Under the pieces are notes generated by a model. It was not told where the DNA came from. It worked only from the letters and a program-made list of their open reading frames with translations, and searched no databases. A DNA stretch of 64,000 nucleotides from Archangium lansingense (GTDB lineage: Bacteria; Myxococcota; Myxococcia; Myxococcales; Myxococcaceae). The stretch is taken from positions 5,270,001 through 5,334,000 of the forward strand of contig NZ_JAPNKA010000001.1 of NCBI RefSeq assembly GCF_026626635.1. The letters run 5' to 3'. Position 1 is the first letter of the stretch; each line of letters opens with the position of its first letter. Both the position numbers and the translations under genes were made by a program. Of the stretch, positions 1 to 6,655 are shown piece after piece.

Positions 1-1
1 C

Positions 2-994
2 TTCTTCGCCCGGTCCCGGTTCACCCAGGCGCAGGAGCTGGCGCGCAAGGTCGTGGAGGTGGGCCGGCGTCAGGACAACCGGGAGGTGCTCGCCCTGGGC
101 CACCGCATGGAGGCCACCGTCCTCTTCACCCAGGGCTACATGATGGAGGCCCTGGCGAACATGGATGCGGCGCTGGCCTACTCGGACTTCTCCCTCGAAC
201 AGCACCGGCTCCTGGCCGTGCGGCACTGGGTCAATCCCCGGGTCGTGGTGCTGGCCTATGCCTCCGTCGTCCACTCGGCCCTCGGTCACCCCGAACTGGC
301 GGAGCACTATGGCCGGGAGGCCGTGGCCCTGGCCCGGGAGATCGCCCACCCGCACACCCTGGCCTACGTGCTGGCGTACGTGGGCTTCGGCTGCCAGTTC
401 CGGCGGGACCTGAACCAGGTCCTGGAGCGCGCCGAGGAATGCATCGCCGTCTCCCAGGAACACCACTTCCTGTTGTGGCACGAGTGGTCGACCATCAACC
501 GGAGCTGGGTGCTTGCCTTGCAGGGACACACCGAGGAGAACCGGACGCTGCGCTCCCATCTCCAGAAGTGGCAGGCCCTGGGGCTGCGCGCGGGCATGCC
601 GGCCTTCCACTGCATGCTCGCGGAGAGCTGCCTCCGGGTGGGCGAGTGCGACGAGGCCGTGGCACTGGTTCGCAAGGGACTGGAGTGGGCGGAGGCGACG
701 GGGGAGCGCTCCTACGAAGCGGAGCTGCATCGGCTCGAGGGCGAGGGCCTGCGGCGCCTGGGGCGGGAGGAGGTGGCGTCGCGTTGCTTCCTGAGAGCCC
801 TCGTCGTTGCCCGCCGGCAGCGTGCCTTCACCTTCGAGCTGCGCACCACGACGTGCCTGTGCCGTCAGCTCCGGGACCTGGACAAGTGGCGGGTCGCGCA
901 CCAGCGGTTGTCCCGGGCCTGCCGCCGCTTCGAGGCGGGGCTCGACTCGGCGGATCTGCGCGAGGCCCGGGAGCTGCTCGCGCAGCTCGCGTGA
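2..994 (+). CDS. C-terminal TPR region of a large protein (partial, cut by left edge)
   Basis: The reading frame is open from the first bases of the window to a TGA at 992-994, so the N-terminus lies outside. About 330 residues are visible and are almost entirely helical tetratricopeptide-like pairs rich in Ala, Leu, Arg and Glu, with recurring A-L-A/Y-A-L patterns. No catalytic motif is present in the visible part. In myxobacteria such C-terminal TPR stretches commonly end very large Ser/Thr kinase-AAA ATPase or MalT-like signalling proteins, so it is probably the protein-interaction end of one of these; that identity is inference. A LytTR-domain fragment follows immediately downstream on the same strand. 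Confidence 0.75.
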   Translation, partial: FFARSRFTQAQELARKVVEVGRRQDNREVLALGHRMEATVLFTQGYMMEALANMDAALAYSDFSLEQHRLLAVRHWVNPRVVVLAYASVVHSALGHPELAEHYGREAVALAREIAHPHTLAYVLAYVGFGCQFRRDLNQVLERAEECIAVSQEHHFLLWHEWSTINRSWVLALQGHTEENRTLRSHLQKWQALGLRAGMPAFHCMLAESCLRVGECDEAVALVRKGLEWAEATGERSYEAELHRLEGEGLRRLGREEVASRCFLRALVVARRQRAFTFELRTTTCLCRQLRDLDKWRVAHQRLSRACRRFEAGLDSADLREARELLAQLA

Positions 995-998
995 GCAC

Positions 999-1364
999 CT
1001 GGGAACCGGGCTCACACTCCGCGTCCGGCACGGTGGGGAGGGGCGGCCTTCCCGCCAGAGCCTCGGTACACGGCTGGCCTTCCTCTCCGTGAGCGAGGTG
1101 GACTGGCTGGAAGCCGAGGACTACTACGTCCAGGCCCACGCGGGAGGCCAGACGCACCTGCTCCGTCAGCCCCTGAAGGAGCTGGAGGCGCAGTTGGATC
1201 CCCGCCAGTTCGTGCGCATCCACCGCTCCACCATCGTCAACGCGCGCCGGGTGAGGGAGATGCGCCCGCTCTTCCATGGCGAGTACCAGGTCATCCTGGG
1301 AGATGGCACCTGCCTGAAGCTCAGCCGCGGCTACCGCGAGCGGTTGGACGCGTTGCTGGCTTGA
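999..1364 (+). pseudogene. LytTR DNA-binding domain without a receiver domain (remnant or stand-alone)
   Basis: From about 1075 the frame encodes a good LytTR domain: the SEVDWLEAEDYYVQAH core, the FVRIHRSTIVN recognition segment and the closing LSRGYRERLDALL. LytTR domains bind DNA and usually follow a REC domain in response regulators. Here there is no receiver domain: the same frame further upstream lies inside the preceding TPR gene and does not look like a protein. The first canonical start after the TPR stop is GTG 1089, which would give only a bare domain of about 91 residues; 999 is a CTG. It is therefore either a truncated response regulator or a stand-alone LytTR protein. The left boundary is uncertain. 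Confidence 0.55.
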
Positions 1365-1398
1365 CTCTGCCCCAGGGGCAGACCGCCACCTTTCGCGC

Positions 1399-2499
1399 AT
1401 GTCACCCAGAAACAGGTCGCGGAGGAACATCATGGCCGTAGCACTCGGAGCAGTCGCCCTGCTGGTGGGCGCGGCGGTGGGCATGTGGTGGTGGATGGGG
1501 CGCGCGCTCTTCGAGCCGGGCACCGTGGAGCAAGTGTTGGCGGAGCGGGGCGAGACACTGGAGGTACCACCCGGACAGCGCGCCGACGCCTCGAGCTGGC
1601 AGGTGGCCCCGGGCGTGCAACTGCACCACGTGGCCATGGGCCAGGGGCGAGACCTCGTCGTCGTGCACGGCGGCCCGGGCCTGCCCCCGGCAGCTCCGTG
1701 GCGCGCGGCCGTCCTGGCCAGCGATACCCTGCGCTGGCACTTCTACGATCAGCGCGGCTGTGGGGCCTCCTCCCGTCCTCTCATCCACGCTCCGCCTGGC
1801 GGCACATGGCAGGCCATGCAGGCGGTGGAGGCACGGCTGGGGCTTGCCGCACAGCTCGCGGATCTGGAGCGTATCCGGCGCCTCCTCGGGCAGGAGCGCC
1901 TCACGCTGGTGGGGCACTCCTTTGGAGCTCTGGTGGCCGCGCTCTATGCGGCGGAGTGGCCGGAGCGGGTGCGGGCCCTCGTGCTGGTGGCGCCCGCGCC
2001 GCTCGTGACGATGCCCGCCGGCGACGGCGACCTGTTCACGCAGGTGCGAGCCCGGCTGGATCCGGAAGGGCAGCGCGCGCTGGAGGCCTGGATGGAGCGC
2101 ACCTTCGACTTCCCCTCGCGCCTGAAGGAGGACGAAGCGAGGCTGGCCGAGCACTTCGCGGACTTCGGTCCCCTCTACGCCCAGGCCATGCAGCGGGAGC
2201 GTCCCGAGGCGCTGCTGCCCGGCTCCGGCGCCCCCGGGGGGTGGCTTTCCCTGGGGCTCTACCTGAGCCTGGGACGTCACCACGACTGGAGCGCCTGGCT
2301 GCGCCGGGTGCGCGCCCCCACCCTCGTCATCCACGGGGCCGAGGACCTGCAGCCGCGTGCCGCCACCGCCCGTGTGGTACAAGCCCTGCCCCACGCGCGG
2401 CTGGTGGAGCTCTCGGGCAGCGGGCACTTCCCCTTCGAGGAGCAGCCCGAGGCCTTCGCGGCCACGCTGCGCGCCTTTCTCGCGGAGGTAGAGCATTGA
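1399..2499 (+). CDS. Alpha/beta hydrolase, proline iminopeptidase-like, membrane-anchored
   Basis: This 366-residue protein starts with a basic segment and one hydrophobic helix (about residues 11-33), suggesting inner-membrane anchoring or export. The fold is an alpha/beta hydrolase: HGGPG oxyanion loop at 90-94, nucleophile elbow GHSFG with Ser174, acid Asp315 in HGAEDLQP and His342 in GSGHFPF. HGGPG is typical of prolyl aminopeptidase-like S33 enzymes, but the true substrate cannot be read from the sequence. The TGA stop overlaps a TTG start of the MerR regulator downstream (TTGA at 2496-2499), so the two genes are translationally coupled and the regulator probably controls this enzyme. 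Confidence 0.85.
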   Translation: MSPRNRSRRNIMAVALGAVALLVGAAVGMWWWMGRALFEPGTVEQVLAERGETLEVPPGQRADASSWQVAPGVQLHHVAMGQGRDLVVVHGGPGLPPAAPWRAAVLASDTLRWHFYDQRGCGASSRPLIHAPPGGTWQAMQAVEARLGLAAQLADLERIRRLLGQERLTLVGHSFGALVAALYAAEWPERVRALVLVAPAPLVTMPAGDGDLFTQVRARLDPEGQRALEAWMERTFDFPSRLKEDEARLAEHFADFGPLYAQAMQRERPEALLPGSGAPGGWLSLGLYLSLGRHHDWSAWLRRVRAPTLVIHGAEDLQPRAATARVVQALPHARLVELSGSGHFPFEEQPEAFAATLRAFLAEVEH

Positions 2500-3299
2500 G
2501 TGGACTGCTGTATGCCATCGGAGAGGTGTCGCGCATCACGGGCCTGAGCGTGAAGGCGCTGCGCCTCTACCAGGAGAAGGGGCTGCTGCCACCTTCGCGC
2601 GTGGATCCTTCCTCCGGCTACCGCTACTACACCGAGCGTGACATCGCCCAGGCCCACACCGTGCGCGCGCTGCGGGACCTGCAACTGTCGCTGGAGGAGA
2701 TCCGCGGGGTGCTCGCGGACCTGGAGCAGGGGGCCTCGCTCGCCGAGCAACTGACGCGGGTGCGCGCCCGGCTCGCCGCGGAGGCGGCCAGCGCGCAGCG
2801 GGCGGTGACGGCCCTGGACACATTGCTGCGTCAGCAGTCGCAGGCGGAGGCGTACCTGCGCGCCCCCCCGCCATTGATCGAGCGGTGGTTGCCACCGACT
2901 CGCGCCGCCGTGCACCGCGCCCGGGGGCTCTACTCGGATGCGGCGGTGTTCTTCCCGCGCCTGCTCGCCGCGTGCGGTCCGCAAGTGGCGGGTCCACCCT
3001 TCTGCCTCTATCACGAGGCGGAGTATCGCGAGGAGGACGCGGACATCTCCTGGTGCGTGCCACTGGCTCCCGGGGCACACCCGGAGGGCGTCCATGTGGA
3101 GGAGCTGCCCGAGGTGCAGGTGGCCACGCTCGTACATACCGGGCCGCCCGATTCGGTGGGTCCCTCCTGGGCGCGCCTCTTTGCCCACGTTCATGCGCGG
3201 GAGCGCACCCCGGCCGTCCCCCTGCGCGAGACGTTCCTGCGGGTGGGCGCAGCGCCCGCTTCCTCGTGGCTCACCGAGCTCGCGCTGGCCTGGGAGTAG
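2496..3299 (+). CDS. MerR-family regulator with C-terminal effector-binding domain
   Basis: The frame begins at TTG 2496, overlapping the hydrolase stop, and gives about 267 residues. The N-terminus is a MerR winged helix: YAIGEVSRITGLSVKALRLY, then the GLLPPSRVDPSSGYRYY wing and a LQLSLEEIRGVL second helix. A coiled-coil dimerisation helix follows (about 80-125), and the C-terminal half resembles a GyrI/BmrR-type ligand-binding domain. MerR proteins of this type activate promoters when a small molecule binds. Coupling to the hydrolase suggests local regulation. The next 130 bases hold only a partial dispersed repeat. The TTG start is chosen because of the overlap and because the HTH begins a few residues later. 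Confidence 0.85.
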   Translation: MSGLLYAIGEVSRITGLSVKALRLYQEKGLLPPSRVDPSSGYRYYTERDIAQAHTVRALRDLQLSLEEIRGVLADLEQGASLAEQLTRVRARLAAEAASAQRAVTALDTLLRQQSQAEAYLRAPPPLIERWLPPTRAAVHRARGLYSDAAVFFPRLLAACGPQVAGPPFCLYHEAEYREEDADISWCVPLAPGAHPEGVHVEELPEVQVATLVHTGPPDSVGPSWARLFAHVHARERTPAVPLRETFLRVGAAPASSWLTELALAWE

Positions 3300-3315
3300 A
3301 GCGCAGACCTGGCGC

Positions 3316-3336
3316 GGGGAAGGTGTCAAAGGATTG
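3316..3336 (+). repeat. Partial copy A of the GGTGTCAAAGGA dispersed repeat
   Basis: The stretch carries GGGGAAGGTGTCAAAGGAT, the left end of a repeat also found at 4102, 11503, 23670 and 24578 (right-hand part at 9668). Copies A and B are in the same orientation and bracket the interrupted DinB gene. Confidence 0.7.
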
Positions 3337-3434
3337 GTTCCGCTGACGACTCGCCCCTCCTCCAGAGTTGAATGGGCGAATTGGGAGCGAGCTCTGGGGC
3401 TGGCGTACATCGGCGTCCATGACGCCTCGACCGC

Positions 3435-4070
3435 CTATGTGGGCGTGAACCTTGCGCGGGGACGCGCTGACTCCGCCTTGCCCATGAGCCACTGCAGTCC
3501 CGCGAGATGCTGTTGGTCGTGGCTGCAAAGGTAGTGGAGCAGCCCGCGTACCGTTACCGGGCCATAGCCCTCGAACGTCCCCGCGCGGGTAAGTTGCTCG
3601 TCGCTCAACGGCCTGAGCGTCTCCACCGTCGCCTGGCGCGCCGCGCGGAACGCGCCAAATACGGCCGAGGGTTCCGCGGCGGCATAGTTGCGCTCCTTGA
3701 CCAGTGCGTAGGTATCCAGCGAAGCCAGTACCGGCCCGGTCTCGTTCAACAGCCGTCTGAAGCGCACGTGATAGCCCTCGAGCTCGATGTCACGCACGTG
3801 GCAGATCTGCTCCAGGGCAGTCAGGTTCTCGCTAGGAGCTTGTCGGAGAATCGCCGAAAAACGACTCCTACATACCAACCATAGCGGTGTGTTTGAGTCG
3901 CACTACCCCTCATGTAGTGGGTAGCCGAGGTATTCCGACAGGCTCCTAGGACAACCCTCCCAGGAATCGGGTATCCAGCGCGTCAGTTCGCGCGGAAACG
4001 CGTCATAGAATTGCTCCAGCTGCGAGGGAAATTCCGCCAATGCGGAGAGCGTCGTGGCAATCATGGTCAT
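3435..4070 (-). pseudogene. DinB-family protein interrupted by a 110-bp MITE-like insertion
   Basis: Two pieces on the minus strand form one DinB-like protein. The N-terminal piece starts at ATG 4070 and runs to ...WIPDSWEGCP; the C-terminal piece resumes at SENLTALEQICHVRDIELEGY and ends at 3435 with the HYLCSHDQQHLAGLQWL histidine motif. Between them a 110-bp element (3836-3945) is flanked by CTAG on both sides. The insertion (110 + 4 = 114 bp) keeps the frame but adds one in-frame TAG at 3903-3905. Removing it gives a 173-residue protein, normal for DinB/YfiT four-helix metalloproteins that act in thiol-dependent transferase or resistance reactions. The ancestral function is a family guess; the gene is now broken unless the stop is read through. 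Confidence 0.85.
3832..3949. mobile_element. MITE-like element inside the DinB gene, with CTAG target duplication
   Basis: The element proper is 3836-3945. Its ends are imperfect inverted repeats: left GAGCTTGTCGGAG, right (read inward on the other strand) GAGCCTGTCGGAAT. CTAG occurs immediately outside both ends (3832-3835 and 3946-3949), and excising the element plus one CTAG restores the DinB frame exactly. No coding capacity is visible. A 4-bp YTAR target such as CTAG is characteristic of some IS5-family transposases, so a non-autonomous IS5-type derivative is the likely origin; the parent element is not in this window. Confidence 0.8.
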
Positions 4071-4101
4071 CCTGAGATCCAGTGCGAAGCTTCTGCGTAA
4101 C

Positions 4102-4122
4102 GGGGAAGGTGTCAAAGGATTT
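4102..4122 (+). repeat. Partial copy B of the GGTGTCAAAGGA dispersed repeat
   Basis: GGGGAAGGTGTCAAAGGATT directly upstream of the split DinB gene, in the same orientation as copy A at 3316. The right half of the repeat is absent. Confidence 0.7.
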
Positions 4123-4141
4123 CGGCGAGTGAAGCATCGGA

Positions 4142-4193
4142 CGCGGGGTGCAGCGGCGGGGAGACGCCTGGTTCAAATCCTGTCTCCCCGCAC
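4142..4193 (+). other. tRNA 3'-end-like fragment or 10-bp hairpin
   Basis: A GCGGGGAGAC / GTCTCCCCGC 10-bp perfect stem encloses a loop containing GGTTCAAATCC, the canonical T-loop of a tRNA. The order T-loop, short stem, acceptor-like TCCCCGC looks like the 3' end of a tRNA, and GCGGGG also occurs just upstream (4142). A D-arm and anticodon arm cannot be placed, so this is not a functional tRNA gene. It could be a degenerate tRNA left by an integration event or a simple hairpin. Confidence 0.35.
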
Positions 4194-4289
4194 ACACCTA
4201 CTACTCCCTCCAAGACGGCTGGACGCTTGGGTGCCCATGCATACCCTCGCGCGAAATCAAGTGCTTCCGGAACACCCCTGGCCTGGGAG

Positions 4290-5498
4290 ATGAACATGAC
4301 TTCGACGCGGACGTGGAAGGGAATCCTGGAATGGCTGCGACGACTCCTCTGGGTCGTCCTGCTCAGCGGTGCCACGGTTCACGCGCAGACCTCCCCGCCT
4401 CCGCCGAACGATGACTTCGACAGCGCCATGGGGGTCAGCGCGTTTCCCTTCACGGCGCAGCTCGACACCCGCGGGGCAACCGCTGCGAGCGATGACCCGC
4501 TGAACTGCTTTGGAAGCCTGGGCGCGACGGTCTGGTACAAGATCACCCCGACCGAGAACGTGGCGCTCGCCGCCACGGCCGAGGGGAGCAGCTACCCCGT
4601 GGTGCTCGGGGTCTTTACGGGCTCGCGCGGGAACCTTACCCCAGCGGAGCCAGTCTCCTGCGTCTTCCCGGTTCCAGGAGCCCGCCTCGTTTTCGATGCG
4701 GTGGCGGGTCAGACCTACTTCCTCCTGGTGGGCACTCCGAATGGTGGCGGTGGCGGGGACCTGTCGCTCTCGCTCGAGGTTCCGCCCCCCCCACCCAATG
4801 ATGACATCGCCAACGCCACGGTGGTGGGCGGGTTGCCCTTCCAGGACACGCTCGACACCGCGAGCGCGACCACTGGACAGAATCCGCCAGACCCGGACTG
4901 CTTCGGGAACGACCACACGGTCTGGTATGTCTTCACCCCGGACACCGACGGGCCCTTCACGGTCCGTACGGGGACAGGCCCCGTCTCCGTCTATACAGGG
5001 ACGCCGGGCCAACTCACCCAGATCGCCTGTGCGGCGCAGACGGAGGTCACCTTCGAGGCCCAGGCGGGGGTGACCTACTTCATCATGTCCGCTTCTCTGG
5101 AGGACTTCGCCGGTGGGAGGACCTTCTTCTCCCTCTTCAGGCACCTGGAGCTGAAGCTCTCGCTGGAGCGTCAGGGCTCGGTCTCCGGGGCCACGGGCGT
5201 GGCGACGGTGACGGGCTCGGTGAGCTGCACCGCGCCGGTCCTCGTGAACGACTCGCCTGGGGTCTGTGTCTGCGGCACGCTGCGCCAGTCCCGCCGCTTC
5301 AGCATCACCGAGGCGAGTGATTGCGTCTGCGGAGACTGCATCGGGGAGATGCCCTTCACCCTGACCTTCTCCGACCCGGAGACCCCCTTCGTGGGAGGGC
5401 GTGCCGGCTTCTCCGTGGAGGCCTCCGGTTGCACCCACTTCGAATGTGACAGCGAGCAGCTCACCCGGGAACTCCGTTTGCGAGGCAACTCCCCATGA
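4290..5498 (+). CDS. Secreted protein with two PPC-like beta domains
   Basis: ATG 4290 (or 4296) follows GGGAGA. The first 30 or so residues form a signal peptide ending near VHAQ. Two repeated beta-rich modules follow, each opening with a PPPPNDD motif (about residues 36 and 169) and containing a conserved CFG...TVWY segment and a late QTYFLLVG / VTYFIMSA strand, as in bacterial pre-peptidase C-terminal-like domains. The C-terminal part is Cys-rich (CVCGTLRQ, CVCGDCIGE). No enzymatic domain is present, so a surface or extracellular binding role is inferred. The TGA at 5496-5498 is followed, in the same frame, by the tail of a LysR regulator, suggesting the 3' end has been rearranged and may be truncated. 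Confidence 0.8.
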   Translation: MNMTSTRTWKGILEWLRRLLWVVLLSGATVHAQTSPPPPNDDFDSAMGVSAFPFTAQLDTRGATAASDDPLNCFGSLGATVWYKITPTENVALAATAEGSSYPVVLGVFTGSRGNLTPAEPVSCVFPVPGARLVFDAVAGQTYFLLVGTPNGGGGGDLSLSLEVPPPPPNDDIANATVVGGLPFQDTLDTASATTGQNPPDPDCFGNDHTVWYVFTPDTDGPFTVRTGTGPVSVYTGTPGQLTQIACAAQTEVTFEAQAGVTYFIMSASLEDFAGGRTFFSLFRHLELKLSLERQGSVSGATGVATVTGSVSCTAPVLVNDSPGVCVCGTLRQSRRFSITEASDCVCGDCIGEMPFTLTFSDPETPFVGGRAGFSVEASGCTHFECDSEQLTRELRLRGNSP

Positions 5499-5690
5499 TG
5501 GGGGGGCTCCCTCACCATCGCCCCGGAACTGCTCTCGGGGCAGCTCCAGATCGTGCTCGCGGACTTCGAGCCTCCGCCCATTCCGATCCATGTCGTGTAC
5601 CCGGAGGGCCGGCGTGCCCATGCTCGGGTGCGTGCCTTCGTCGATTTCACGGTGGACCGGCTCCGGTCCGAGAAGTCCTTGAACGGGTGA
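5499..5690 (+). pseudogene. C-terminal remnant of a LysR-family regulator
   Basis: In frame with the preceding gene but after its stop, the sequence encodes LTIAPELLSGQLQIVLADFE followed by PPPIPIHVVYPEGRRAHARV and FVDFTVDRLR, then TGA at 5688-5690. This is the typical end of the LysR substrate-binding domain. The HTH domain and most of the effector domain are missing. LysR genes often sit next to the oxidoreductase they control; here the convergent enzyme at 5704 could have been that partner. The junction with the secreted-protein gene marks a deletion or recombination point. Confidence 0.8.
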
Positions 5691-5703
5691 GCAGACCGGG
5701 CCA

Positions 5704-6585
5704 CTACTCCTGTGTCAGGGTCTGGAACACAGCCGGCAGTTCCTTCTCACCCAGGCCCGCGCTGAGCGCTCGCTTGTAGTTGTCGAGCAACTCCTTCGGG
5801 AAGCGTGCGCTGAGACGGGCATCCTTGCTCAGCCGCACGATGTGCTCGATTGCCGCGACATGGGTATTGAGACTGCACTGGTTGCCAGAGAAGTCGTTGT
5901 TTTCAATCATGCCCTGCGCGGCGTCGGCGGTGACGGAGATCAACCCGAGGAACGAGTTCTTCTGGGCGAAGAATGCCTTCGGGTCCAGGCCTTCCGCCTT
6001 GCACATGGCCGCGGCGTGGAGGAAGGCCAGGGAGCCTCCGTAGTAGGCCTCGAGAATCGCGCAGTCGAGCGTCGCGGCGGAGCCGATCTTCTCGTCGACG
6101 TAGACGGAATTCCTGGCAATGGCCTGGAGGGTTTCGAGGTGCCGGTCGAAGACCGGGCGCGACCCGGCGTAGAAGACCGTCGCGTAATCGGTGGCGACGA
6201 AACCCGGGTAGGCGAGGATGGCGGCGTCCAGGTAGTCCACGCCGTAGGCCTTCGCCCACTCCAGTCCCGAGCGAGCGTCCGCGGGAGAGCCGCTGGTGAG
6301 CTGTACGAGCGTCGTTCCGGCCAGTGCCGAGGCAACGCCTTTCGCGGAGAACGCCTCGAAGGAGGCGGCGTAGTTGGACAGGGAGACGACGACCAGCTCT
6401 CGTCCCGACACGGCTTCGACCAGGTTCTCCTTCGCGACCGTGCCACCGCCCACGGCCCTTGCCTTGTCTGGAGTCCTGTTCCAGACCGCGACGTCGTGAC
6501 CCGCCGCCGAGAAGGCTCGCGCCAGGGCGCTTCCCATGAGGCCACAACCCACCACCGCGATTTTCACAGACCTGCTGGGGGCCAT
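5704..6585 (-). CDS. NAD(P)-dependent oxidoreductase, 6PGDH/imine-reductase-like
   Basis: The protein has 293 residues, the usual size for the beta-hydroxyacid dehydrogenase/imine reductase superfamily. The Rossmann start VKIAVVGCGLMGSALARAF carries GxGxxG near residue 13, and VWNRTPDKA (about 34-42) is the cofactor-specificity loop; Arg there suggests NADPH. The C-terminal half is the all-helical domain. The catalytic Lys of classical 3-hydroxyisobutyrate dehydrogenases is not evident, which fits imine-reductase-like members better. The start ATG 6585 is preceded by GGAAACGGAAG. It lies convergent to the LysR remnant. Confidence 0.8.
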   Translation of the reverse strand: MAPSRSVKIAVVGCGLMGSALARAFSAAGHDVAVWNRTPDKARAVGGGTVAKENLVEAVSGRELVVVSLSNYAASFEAFSAKGVASALAGTTLVQLTSGSPADARSGLEWAKAYGVDYLDAAILAYPGFVATDYATVFYAGSRPVFDRHLETLQAIARNSVYVDEKIGSAATLDCAILEAYYGGSLAFLHAAAMCKAEGLDPKAFFAQKNSFLGLISVTADAAQGMIENNDFSGNQCSLNTHVAAIEHIVRLSKDARLSARFPKELLDNYKRALSAGLGEKELPAVFQTLTQE

Positions 6586-6655
6586 CTTCCGTTTCCTCTC
6601 GTTTCAAGCCAGCCGGGGTGCGCTCTGGCGGATGGGGTCCATTTTACAAGCTCTT

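Noticed and set aside
1485..2495. Long N-terminal extension of the MerR frame
   Set aside because: This part overlaps the hydrolase in another frame and reads as low-complexity Ala/Gly/Arg; the MerR domain starts after TTG 2496.
4142..4193. Complete tRNA gene
   Set aside because: The T-loop and acceptor-like 3' strand are present, but no anticodon or D arm can be placed.
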